Shown: piece after piece, positions 1 through 7,096 of the stretch
Layout of the letters: the number at the start of each line of letters is the position of its first letter
Position numbering within the stretch: position 1 is the stretch's first letter
Assembly: GCA_947461325.1 (NCBI GenBank)
Contig: CANHLD010000058.1
Span: 1 to 10,030, forward strand
Direction: 5' to 3'
Source of the DNA: Comamonadaceae bacterium
Lineage (GTDB): Bacteria > Pseudomonadota > Gammaproteobacteria > Burkholderiales > Burkholderiaceae_C
DNA length: 10,030 nt
Translations under genes and position numbers: made by a program
The notes under the pieces: generated by a model
Database searches by the model: none
Told to the model about the DNA's origin: nothing
Seen by the model: the letters and a program-made list of their open reading frames with translations, nothing else

Positions 1-179
1 CCATGCCTGTTCGCCTTCAACTCGCCCACATCCACCCGCCACCTGCCCGACGCCATCGCTAACGCGGTGTGTCTCGTGCATTTTTGCGCGGTATTCCTTT
101 TCCTTTTTCAAGCATAAGCCCACGGCATCGTTGGGTCCACAGAGGCCCTGTGTTGTAACGCTATGAAAAGGAACGCATC
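1..179. other. Upstream region of rne, no gene assigned
   Basis: No coding region can be supported here. Two short frames run off the left edge: one on the plus strand, open to a TAA near base 111, and one on the minus strand with a possible ATG at 56-54. Neither gives a product I recognise, so a truncated neighbour may or may not lie at the edge. Bases 80-110 are pyrimidine-rich. A weak sigma70-like pair, TTGGGT (131-136) and TGTAAC (154-159) with a 17-base spacer, lies just before rne, but it matches the consensus poorly. RNase E genes usually carry a long, autoregulated 5' leader in the bacteria where this has been studied, so the true promoter may lie further left or outside the window. 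Confidence 0.5.
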
Positions 180-2906
180 ATGAAACGGATGCTGATCAAC
201 GCCACGCAAGCTGAAGAGCGCCGCCTGGCCATCGTCGACGGACAAAAACTGCTCGACTACGAAATCGAAATCGAAGGGCGCGAACAGCGCAAAGGCAATA
301 TTTACAAAGCCGTCGTCACTCGCGTCGAGCCCTCACTGGAAGCCTGTTTTGTCGATTACGGCGAAGAACGCCACGGCTTTTTGCCGTTCAAAGAAATCTC
401 CAAGCAGTATTTCTCCAATAACGTGTCTGCTTCCCAAGCGCGTATCCAAGACGTGATCCGCGAAGGCCAGGAACTGCTGATCCAAGTGGAAAAAGAAGAG
501 CGCGGCAACAAAGGCGCGGCGCTGACCACTTTCATCTCGCTGGCAGGCCGCTACGTGGTGCTGATGCCCAACAACCCGCGCGGCGGCGGCGTCAGCCGTC
601 GCATAGAAGGCGATGACCGGGCCGAGCTTAAAGAAGCCATGGATCAGTTGGAATACCCCAACGGCATGTCCATCATCGCCCGCACCGCCGGCATCGGCCG
701 CAGCGCGCCTGAGTTGCAGTGGGACTTGAATTACCTGCTCAAACTGTGGACCGCCATCGACGGCGCAGCCAAAGGCGGCAAGGGCGCGTTCCTGATTTAC
801 CAAGAGTCAAGTTTGGTCATTCGCGCCATCCGCGACTATTTCAACAATGACATCGGCGACATATTGATCGACACCGACGACATTTACGATCAGGCGCAGC
901 AATTCATGGCGCACGTCATGCCTGAGCATGCCGCGCGCGTGAAACGCTACCGCGACGACACGCCACTTTTCAGCCGCTTTCAAATCGAACACCAGATCGA
1001 ATCCGCGTATGCCCGCACCGTGACCCTGCCCTCAGGCGGCGCCATCGTGATTGACCACACCGAAGCACTGGTGTCGGTGGACGTGAACTCGGCCCGCGCC
1101 ATCAAAGGCGGCGACATCGAAGAAACCGCCACCCGCACCAACCTTGAAGCCGCCGACGAAGTGGCGCGCCAAATGCGTTTGCGCGACTTGGGTGGCCTGA
1201 TCGTCATCGACTTCATCGACATGGACGAATCGAAAAACCGCCGCGAAGTGGAAAACCGCTTGCGCGACGCGTTGCGGCAAGACCGCGCACGTGTGCAATT
1301 CGGCACCATCAGCAAATTTGGTTTGATGGAAATGAGCCGCCAGCGTTTGCGCCCGGCGCTCTCAGAAGGCGCATCCATTCCCTGCCCGCGTTGCGGTGGC
1401 TCCGGCCATGTGCGCGACACCGAAAGCTCGGCGCTGCAAATTTTGCGGATCATCCAAGAGGAGTCGATGAAAGAAAACACCGCCGCCGTGCACGCGCAAG
1501 TGCCGGTGGAAGTCGCGTCTTTCTTGTTGAACGAAAAACGTCCTGAAATCGCCAAGATCGAGTTGAAGCAACGCACCCATGTGCTGCTGATCCCGAACAA
1601 AGGGCTGGAAACACCGAACTACAAACTCGAGCGCCTCAAGCATGACGACCCGCGTTTGGACAGCGTTCAGGCCAGCTACAAAATGGCCGAAGAGATCGAA
1701 GACCCGACAGCGGTCACGCGTCGTTCGCAAGAACCGACCAATAAACAAACGCCTGTCATCAAAGGCGTGTTGCCTGACATGCCCGCACCTGCTGCCGAAG
1801 CGCGTCCGGCACGCACCACAGAGGCACGAAGCGCACCCGCCAAGTCATCGTCTGCTGCAACTGCATCTGCTGAAAAAGGCTTCTTCGGCTGGCTCAAAGG
1901 CTTGTTCGGCGGCGACAGCACACCCGCTGCACCAACCACCGACAAACCCGCCTCTAGCGCCAAACCGGGCGAACGCAGCGACGGTCGCACCGGTGGTCGT
2001 GGTGGCCAAGACGGACGACGCGGCGGACGACGCGGTGAACGCGGCGGCGAAGGCCGTGGCGAACGCACAGAGCGCGGTGAGCGCACTGAGCGCAGCGACA
2101 AACCCGATACCCGTGGCGGCGATCGCCCTGAAGGACGCAGCGCTCGCGGCGGTCGCGGCGACAGACAAGAAAGACCGCGCCAAGAGCCGCGTCTGGACGA
2201 GGCAAGCGTTGCAGACTCGCAGAACTTGTCAACCGATAACGCTGACAGCAATACCGGCGAGCGTCCTGCCCGTCAGACTCGTGAGCGCGGTGACGGCAGA
2301 CGCGGTCGTGGTCGCCGTGGTGAACGCGCACCCGCAGGTTCGACGGACATCACCATGCCTTCGGAAGACATGCAGACAACGCAGGCTTCAACGCCTGTTG
2401 AGCCACAAACCGCAGGCATTGCGGGGGCAGATCACAGCGTGAGCACATCCAGCCAGGAGCAAGCCCATGAGCGCCGCGAACGTCGTGGCCGTGAGCGTCC
2501 CGGGCGTGAACGTCAGGCGCGTTCAACTCAGGAAAATGACGCCTACGGCAAGTCGCAACCGTTAGATGCACCTGTATCAACGGCTGATGCTTCTGGGCAT
2601 TCACATTCACATGCAACTGCCCCGGCGGCTTCAACTCCCGTCGCTGCCAAGAGCATGCCCAAAATCACTTCCTACGATTTGCCCATCGAGCAACTGCACG
2701 GTGTGGCGCAATCCTCCGGACTGCAATGGGTTAACTCCAACCCCGAAAGCGTGGCGCAAATTCAAGCGGCGATTGCCGCAGAACCCCGACCGGTGCATGT
2801 ACCGCGCGAGCGCCCGGCACCTGTGGTGCTGGATGAAGGTCCGTTGATTTTGGTGGAAACCAAAAAAGACTTGAGTCAAATGCACATGCCGTTTGAAAAC
2901 ACCTGA
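180..2906 (+). CDS. rne: Ribonuclease E (RNase E, degradosome endonuclease)
   Basis: RNase E cuts single-stranded AU-rich RNA, starting most mRNA decay and maturing rRNA and tRNA. It acts as a tetramer at the inner membrane and scaffolds the degradosome. Visible parts: an S1 domain at about residues 36-118; a 5'-monophosphate sensor with R168-T169 (E. coli R169-T170); a catalytic DNase I-like domain with D301 in SVDVNSARA and D344 in IVIDFIDM, matching the metal-binding D303 and D346; and a zinc link CPRCGGSG with C402 and C405. After about residue 520 the protein is disordered. It holds an amphipathic FFGWLKGLFGG at 568-578, close to the position of the E. coli membrane-binding segment A, then a long Arg/Gly-rich stretch and a more ordered end at about 828-908. 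At 908 residues it is shorter than the E. coli enzyme (1061), the difference being in the tail. The start is set by AAGGA at 168-172, 7 bases before the ATG, and by MKRMLINA, the family's usual N-terminus. It is transcribed alone and ends at a strong terminator. The catalytic half rules out RNase G, which lacks such a tail. Confidence 0.97.
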   Translation: MKRMLINATQAEERRLAIVDGQKLLDYEIEIEGREQRKGNIYKAVVTRVEPSLEACFVDYGEERHGFLPFKEISKQYFSNNVSASQARIQDVIREGQELLIQVEKEERGNKGAALTTFISLAGRYVVLMPNNPRGGGVSRRIEGDDRAELKEAMDQLEYPNGMSIIARTAGIGRSAPELQWDLNYLLKLWTAIDGAAKGGKGAFLIYQESSLVIRAIRDYFNNDIGDILIDTDDIYDQAQQFMAHVMPEHAARVKRYRDDTPLFSRFQIEHQIESAYARTVTLPSGGAIVIDHTEALVSVDVNSARAIKGGDIEETATRTNLEAADEVARQMRLRDLGGLIVIDFIDMDESKNRREVENRLRDALRQDRARVQFGTISKFGLMEMSRQRLRPALSEGASIPCPRCGGSGHVRDTESSALQILRIIQEESMKENTAAVHAQVPVEVASFLLNEKRPEIAKIELKQRTHVLLIPNKGLETPNYKLERLKHDDPRLDSVQASYKMAEEIEDPTAVTRRSQEPTNKQTPVIKGVLPDMPAPAAEARPARTTEARSAPAKSSSAATASAEKGFFGWLKGLFGGDSTPAAPTTDKPASSAKPGERSDGRTGGRGGQDGRRGGRRGERGGEGRGERTERGERTERSDKPDTRGGDRPEGRSARGGRGDRQERPRQEPRLDEASVADSQNLSTDNADSNTGERPARQTRERGDGRRGRGRRGERAPAGSTDITMPSEDMQTTQASTPVEPQTAGIAGADHSVSTSSQEQAHERRERRGRERPGRERQARSTQENDAYGKSQPLDAPVSTADASGHSHSHATAPAASTPVAAKSMPKITSYDLPIEQLHGVAQSSGLQWVNSNPESVAQIQAAIAAEPRPVHVPRERPAPVVLDEGPLILVETKKDLSQMHMPFENT
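2058..2093 (+). repeat. Tandem GERTER repeat inside the RNase E tail
   Basis: Two 18-base units (2058-2075 and 2076-2093) each encode GERTER, residues 627-638, and differ at only a few third-codon positions. They sit inside a wider Arg/Gly/Glu-rich stretch (about bases 1975-2190) built from variants of GGR, RRGER and RGGRGD. This is the low-complexity RNA- or protein-binding part of the degradosome scaffold. Synonymous differences between the units suggest the protein repeat is old or selected at protein level. Confidence 0.75.
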
Positions 2907-2924
2907 ACCTGACGGCTTCAAGTC

Positions 2925-2955
2925 AAAGGGCGACCTGTCAGGTCGCCCTTTTTTT
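2925..2955 (+). terminator. Intrinsic (Rho-independent) terminator of rne
   Basis: A perfect 12-bp stem (2925-2936 with 2940-2951) closes a 3-base loop GTC. The GC-rich core is GGGCGACCT/AGGTCGCCC, and a run of seven T (2949-2955) follows the core on the plus strand. It begins 18 bases after the rne stop, so it almost certainly ends the rne transcript. In the opposite direction the hairpin is followed only by TTTGACTT, so it would be a weaker terminator for the converging heme operon, for which no other clear terminator is visible. The remaining bases to 3043 hold a 10-base palindrome CGGATATCCG (2985-2994) and nothing else I can name. Confidence 0.93.
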
Positions 2956-3043
2956 CTGAAACTTTGTAATCAACAGCGCGTGAACGGATATCCGCAGCAA
3001 CTGCAAGGTCTTGGCAAGGCATGCGGGCAGCCTTGAAGCTAAA

Positions 3044-4330
3044 TCACACTTTGGCTGATAACTTCCAGCACGCCAAGGCCTGTTCTTTGTCGCCTTTGTT
3101 TTCGGCCAACTCGGCCAGCGCACGCCAAGCGTGTCGCTGCAGTTCGCCAGCAGATAAACGAGGCGCCGCTTGCTCGAGCATTTGTTGTGCTTTGCCCCAT
3201 AAGCCATGGCGCAAACACACCATGCCGCTGAGGTATTGCAACTCCAGGCTGCGCGGATTGACCAACCGGGCCTGCTCAATGCGAGCGAGCCATTCACTGT
3301 CAGGTTCCACCTCATACAAGGCTGATGAAAGCGTTTTCACCAATTTTTGACGTTGATCATCGGTGAGCGTACTGTCTTTGCTGTTCATCTCCAACCAGAC
3401 GGGTGACAACCACTGGAGCGCAATTTGCGGGTCGCCTTGTACGCTCAGCAAGCGATGGGCTGCATGCAGCGCCACCTCTGGCATAGCCCGCTCTTGCGGC
3501 GTGAGCAAAATCCAGCTCGACTGCATCTGGCTGCCGTCATGACAATCATCCAAACAAGCCACCGCTAAACCGCGCAACAAACTGCGCGCCGGTGAGGCGG
3601 AAAACGCGCCGTGCTTAGCCAGTAAGCGTGCGGTGTCGAGCGCGGGTAAATGCTGTTGGCTCAACCTGTCAGCCTTTAATCGCAAACGCAATGCCATGGT
3701 GCGACGTGCTACACCGAGCGGCAATTGCGAGAGGTATTGATGCGCTTGATGCGCGTCACGGTCATGCAACGACCAACGCGCCGCATTCAACAAAGCCGCA
3801 TCCCGCAATTCGGTTTTCTGGTCAACGCGTCTGCCTTCTTCATGGTCGAGCGCTTGCTGAAAATGCTGATCGCGCGCAGAGGTGTCGCGCAGTGCATGGG
3901 CGGTTTCAGCCGCCAGCAGATGCAACAAACTGCGCATCAATCGAAGCGATGACTGGTTTTCCACATCCAAGCTTGCGAGCAAACTATCGACTTGAACCAA
4001 AGCCTGCAAAGCCGCTTTGCGTGAACGTAAAAACCGCCCGGCCATCCACATCACCATGGCATGAAGCAAGGCTTGCTGGGCGGAACGCTCGCGCTGTTGA
4101 GCGCGCCAGCGTCTCGCCTGAGCCGGCAACTGCGTCACCCGCAGCAATCCACTTAAGGCGAGATACATGAATAAAAAACCTGCGCACAAAGCGATCAACA
4201 CCAAGTTCAATGACATGTCGATGCGGTAAGGCGCAACAAACACTGTCACTGTGCCGATATGCATGCTCAAGCCCAAGGCAATGGCCACGGCCACCCCAAA
4301 CAGCGCGATTAACCACAAGGACCAACGCAT
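3044..4330 (-). CDS. hemY: HemY, inner-membrane TPR protein of the heme operon
   Basis: HemY of the proteobacterial hemCDXY type, unrelated to the Bacillus protoporphyrinogen oxidase that shares the name. Its molecular role is not established; the genetic link is to late heme biosynthesis or its organisation at the membrane. The 428-residue protein has two membrane segments (about 5-23 and 42-64) flanking the family motif PYRIDMSLN (34-42). A cytoplasmic Arg/Ala-rich helical region follows, with TPR-like helices in the C-terminal half (for example around LELQYLSGMVCLRHGLWGKA and the last 60 residues). The start ATG follows the hemX stop after one base (TGACATG), so translation is probably coupled. 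It is the last gene of the operon, converges on rne, and ends with TGA at 3046-3044. Its length is typical or slightly long for the family. The identification rests on the N-terminal motif, TPR content and position; the TPR half alone would be non-specific. Confidence 0.9.
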   Translation of the reverse strand: MRWSLWLIALFGVAVAIALGLSMHIGTVTVFVAPYRIDMSLNLVLIALCAGFLFMYLALSGLLRVTQLPAQARRWRAQQRERSAQQALLHAMVMWMAGRFLRSRKAALQALVQVDSLLASLDVENQSSLRLMRSLLHLLAAETAHALRDTSARDQHFQQALDHEEGRRVDQKTELRDAALLNAARWSLHDRDAHQAHQYLSQLPLGVARRTMALRLRLKADRLSQQHLPALDTARLLAKHGAFSASPARSLLRGLAVACLDDCHDGSQMQSSWILLTPQERAMPEVALHAAHRLLSVQGDPQIALQWLSPVWLEMNSKDSTLTDDQRQKLVKTLSSALYEVEPDSEWLARIEQARLVNPRSLELQYLSGMVCLRHGLWGKAQQMLEQAAPRLSAGELQRHAWRALAELAENKGDKEQALACWKLSAKV

Positions 4331-4331
4331 G

Positions 4332-5396
4332 TCAGCGGCCTGCAGCGGCAGTGGCCAGCGCCGCTAACGAACCATCCAGACGCGGCAAGCTGGTCTGCTG
4401 AAGCTGAGACTGCACTTGTTTTAACAACGACTGCGCAGTGCGTCCTGAGCGTGATGTTGATTCAAAGTATTGCGTCAAATCCCGCTCAGCCATGGCCAGG
4501 TCGTTGCGTGCGCTGGTGATTTGTCGCGAGAGCAAACTCAAACGCGCATTCAATAAACGCAGCTTCACGTTTTCGCGCACAAAAAAACTTTGCTCAGGTG
4601 ACAGCAACACCGCTTCAGGCTGCTCGATGCGACTGACGCGTATCAGGCTTGAAACTTCCAACCAGACACGCTGCCCCAGCGCGCTCCAGTCTTTGTTCTG
4701 CCAGATCTGCGGCCAGCTCGGTGCTGGTTTTTGGTCTGCTGTTTGCGCTGCATGGTTGTTAGTGGGGAGACTGTTGATCACCGGCAAAGTTTCAACCAGC
4801 ACCACGAGTTCATCCAATCGAATCAGTAAACCGGGTATGTCTGTCACTGAAGCCGACTGCAAACGGTCAATGTCATGCTGAAGCGCACGCAGTACAGGCG
4901 CCAAGCGGGGTTGCGGCATTTTGCTCAAACGCTTTTGAGCCGTTTGCAAAGCTGCGAGCATAGGCTGCACACTGCCGGTCAACTCGGCCTGCTGTTGCGC
5001 CAAACTGAGTGCGGACTCAATATCCACAACCAAATTTTCATCCCGCGAGCGCGACAGACTTTGCATCAACTCTTCCAACTGAGTGCGCTGTAAGGCGACT
5101 TCGCTCAAGCGCGCATCCAAAAGAGCCACACGCGCTGCAGTCTCTTGCGCCAATTCCTCGGCGTGCTTGGCGGAACTGTTGGCCTGCATGGACAACTGCC
5201 CTGCATCTGCACTTTGTCTGGCAAGTTGCTCTTGCATGGCAGACAGCTTGAGCCACAGTTGCAGACAAGCCAAGGCGCAGACCAGGGCTAGCGCCGTGGC
5301 TAACACGGGTAGTTTTGGGCGCCACCAAGAGACGCTGTCAGTGGAGGGAATACGGTCAGTGCTTGTCGATTTATTGTTGGTGTGTTCACTGCTCAT
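4332..5396 (-). CDS. hemX: HemX, single-pass membrane protein (PF04375 family)
   Basis: HemX-type protein, often labelled uroporphyrinogen-III C-methyltransferase by inheritance. No methyltransferase domain is visible, so that activity should not be assumed. Taken as 354 residues: a polar N-terminus of about 22 residues, a Trp-Trp-Arg-Pro-Lys flank, one membrane helix (about 30-50), a long coiled coil (about 53-118), then the family segment beginning VDIESALSLAQQQAELTG at 124, where related proteins have a similar run about membrane-associated helices. The bulk is expected in the periplasm. The start at MSSEH is chosen because its ATG overlaps the hemD stop as ATGA (5396-5393), a classic coupling arrangement. 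The frame stays open upstream to an ATG at 5444, which would add 16 residues overlapping hemD and is less likely. No good Shine-Dalgarno is seen before 5396, which fits re-initiation by ribosomes leaving hemD. In many Burkholderiales HemD and HemX are one fused protein; here they are separate. Confidence 0.88.
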   Translation of the reverse strand: MSSEHTNNKSTSTDRIPSTDSVSWWRPKLPVLATALALVCALACLQLWLKLSAMQEQLARQSADAGQLSMQANSSAKHAEELAQETAARVALLDARLSEVALQRTQLEELMQSLSRSRDENLVVDIESALSLAQQQAELTGSVQPMLAALQTAQKRLSKMPQPRLAPVLRALQHDIDRLQSASVTDIPGLLIRLDELVVLVETLPVINSLPTNNHAAQTADQKPAPSWPQIWQNKDWSALGQRVWLEVSSLIRVSRIEQPEAVLLSPEQSFFVRENVKLRLLNARLSLLSRQITSARNDLAMAERDLTQYFESTSRSGRTAQSLLKQVQSQLQQTSLPRLDGSLAALATAAAGR

Positions 5397-6184
5397 GTCA
5401 GCGATTCTAATGAGGACTGCAATGCTTCCAAGGCGGGTTTGCATACCTGCAAGCGAACAACCCCTGCCGACCTTGCCGCTTGTGCAATGCGTTCATGGGT
5501 CGCCACCGCCACCGCCCTTGACCAATCCTGTCCGGGCAATAGCTTTTGCAGGTTGAAAACAGCTTGCGAGCTGCTGAACACCCAGACACTGCCGTCAGAC
5601 GCGGCAAGCCTAGCCAGCCTCAATGGCTCATGTGTCCATTCAGGACAACCGCGCTGGTAAACCGCCAAGGTGTTCACCGTCACGCCCGCTTGCGACAGTT
5701 GTTGCATCAGCCAATCGCGTCCCACCCCTTGCGCCGCGCTTTCGTCTTGGTCTGCCTCGCTACCGCGCAATATCAACACCGGTTTGTCAGTCATCAACTT
5801 GGGATGAACCACTTGCCACAAAGCCTCGGTGTCGAATTGGGTGGCATTTGCCGCCGGTGCATCTATCAAATGCGGGGGCACGCCTGCTTCCAACAACGCC
5901 TGGCGGGTGCCCGGGCCGGTCGCCCAACAACGGGTGATGCCCCAGCCCGCTGCCGGTTTACCTGCATTGAATGTATGTGTGACCGCATTGCGGCTCACAA
6001 ACATGACGGATTGGTATTGCTGCCAATCGGTCAGCGCTTGAAGAATCAGTGCGGGGTCTGCGGCGGGTGCGATGTCAATCAACGGCCAGTTGAGGACTTC
6101 ATAACCGACGGCTTGCAGGCCTTGAATCCATGTCAGACTGTCTGAAGCTGGACGGGTCAGAATGACACGGCGTCCGGCGCTCAA
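5393..6184 (-). CDS. hemD: Uroporphyrinogen-III synthase
   Basis: Closes linear hydroxymethylbilane into uroporphyrinogen III with inversion of ring D, in the cytosol, directly after HemC. The enzyme family is poorly conserved, but the fold's signature patches are present in order: RVILTRP (6-12), FVSRNAV (62-68), WATGPGT (87-93), LILRG (137-141), GRDWL (155-159), VYQRG (175-179), FSSSQAV (193-199) and ATHERIAQAA (208-217). The 263-residue length is normal for a stand-alone synthase. The start must be TTG at 6184-6182. The codon just upstream is the hemC stop TAA in this same frame, and no other ATG, GTG or TTG preserves the essential RVILTRP strand; the first ATG comes near residue 61. GGGGGCGGG lies a few bases before it and can act as a G-rich ribosome site. 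The 3' end overlaps hemX as ATGA. A TTG start and dependence on hemC translation suggest modest, coupled expression. Confidence 0.95.
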   Translation of the reverse strand: MSAGRRVILTRPASDSLTWIQGLQAVGYEVLNWPLIDIAPAADPALILQALTDWQQYQSVMFVSRNAVTHTFNAGKPAAGWGITRCWATGPGTRQALLEAGVPPHLIDAPAANATQFDTEALWQVVHPKLMTDKPVLILRGSEADQDESAAQGVGRDWLMQQLSQAGVTVNTLAVYQRGCPEWTHEPLRLARLAASDGSVWVFSSSQAVFNLQKLLPGQDWSRAVAVATHERIAQAARSAGVVRLQVCKPALEALQSSLESLT

Positions 6185-7096
6185 TTAACCCGCCCCCTGG
6201 GCTCGCAATTGACGCGCAGCGGATAAACCCAGCGCCTCCGCTTCCTCCAGCGTGGTCACCTCGCCCTGACTGTGGGCGCGAACCAATGGCGCTTCGGTGT
6301 TGTCAGGGTTGCCCCAGGCTGCATGTAAGTCCAGCACATCGCCGTGCAAAACCGCGTGCGCTGCCAAAGGCATGGAGCAACTGCCGCCCATGGCACGGCT
6401 GACCGCGCGTTCTGCCGCCACAGCCAGCCAAGTGGTGTGGTGAGCCAAGGGCGCAAGAATGGATCGCACATCGCCGCGCGCTTCACGTATTTCGATACCC
6501 AAAGCACCTTGACCGGCGGCGGGCAGCATCTCGGTGACATCAAAAATATGGCGGATACGGTCAGCCATTCCCAGGCGCTTTAAACCGGCAGCGGCCAGCA
6601 CAATACCGGCGTATTGACCTTCATCCAATTTGCGTAAACGGGTGTCGAGGTTGCCGCGCAAAGGTTCTATTTGTAAATCAGGGCGCAAGGCGCGCAACAA
6701 CACTGTGCGGCGCAGGCTGGAGGTACCGACCACCGCACCCAGAGGCAGATCCTGCAACTTGGCATAACGGGAAGACACCCAGGCGTCACGCGGGTCTTCG
6801 CGTTCCATCACACACGCCAACTCGAAACCAGGCGGCATGTCCATAGGCACGTCTTTGAGTGAATGCACCGCCAGATCGGCGCGGCCTTCTTCGAGTGCCA
6901 CTTCCAATTCTTTGACAAACAAACCTTTGCCGCCGACCTTGCTGAGGGAACGATCCAAAATTTGATCGCCTTGGGTGGTCATGCCCAAAATATCCACCTG
7001 ACAGCCGCGCGCCCGCAACAAGTCTTGCATGTGGTGCGCCTGCCATAAAGCCAGACGGCTTTCGCGTGTTGCGATAGTGAGATGGGGTGTGCTCAA
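6185..7096 (-). CDS. hemC: Hydroxymethylbilane synthase (porphobilinogen deaminase)
   Basis: Polymerises four porphobilinogens into hydroxymethylbilane, using a covalently bound dipyrromethane cofactor. Residues, numbered from TTG at 7096: R11 in IATRES; GGKGLFVKE at 55-63; HSLKDVP at 78-84 with catalytic D82 (E. coli D84); VGTSSLRR with R129-R130; R147 and R153 in LRGNLDTRL; and cofactor-anchoring C240 in GGSCSMP (E. coli C242). The frame is open back to 7468, but only the part from MSTPHLTIATR matches the family, and the TTG start gives exactly the E. coli spacing to IATR. It yields 303 residues, against 313 in E. coli. An ATG at 7144 would add 16 residues of unconserved sequence and is the alternative. 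Neither has a clear Shine-Dalgarno. First gene of the hemCDXY operon, divergent from ppc. Confidence 0.96.
   Translation of the reverse strand: MSTPHLTIATRESRLALWQAHHMQDLLRARGCQVDILGMTTQGDQILDRSLSKVGGKGLFVKELEVALEEGRADLAVHSLKDVPMDMPPGFELACVMEREDPRDAWVSSRYAKLQDLPLGAVVGTSSLRRTVLLRALRPDLQIEPLRGNLDTRLRKLDEGQYAGIVLAAAGLKRLGMADRIRHIFDVTEMLPAAGQGALGIEIREARGDVRSILAPLAHHTTWLAVAAERAVSRAMGGSCSMPLAAHAVLHGDVLDLHAAWGNPDNTEAPLVRAHSQGEVTTLEEAEALGLSAARQLRAQGAG

Noticed and set aside
1642..2442. Long open frame (266 codons) overlapping the rne tail in the +1-shifted frame of the same strand
   Set aside because: It lies entirely over the Arg/Gly-rich low-complexity part of rne, where GC-rich repeats suppress stop codons in all frames. 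It has Ala/Arg/Val-rich nonsense composition and no ribosome site or family motif.
333..2921. Several antisense open frames of 60-206 codons opposite rne
   Set aside because: They mirror the codon bias of rne, overlap each other, lack motifs and ribosome sites, and the opposite frame is a fully conserved RNase E.
3628..4170. Plus-strand open frame of 180 codons opposite hemY
   Set aside because: Arg/Ala/His-rich shadow translation with no recognisable domain; hemY on the other strand explains the sequence.
3044..4330. Assigning protoporphyrinogen oxidase to HemY by name
   Set aside because: There is no FAD-binding GxGxxG motif at the N-terminus; the protein has two membrane helices and TPRs, as in the proteobacterial HemY family.
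4332..5396. Assigning uroporphyrinogen-III C-methyltransferase activity to HemX
   Set aside because: The protein is one membrane helix plus coiled coil and a HemX domain; none of the SAM-binding motifs of CysG/CobA-type methyltransferases is visible.
5397..5444. Longer hemX starting at the ATG at 5444
   Set aside because: It would overlap conserved-length hemD by 52 bases; the ATGA overlap at 5396 is a standard coupled start. Kept only as an alternative.
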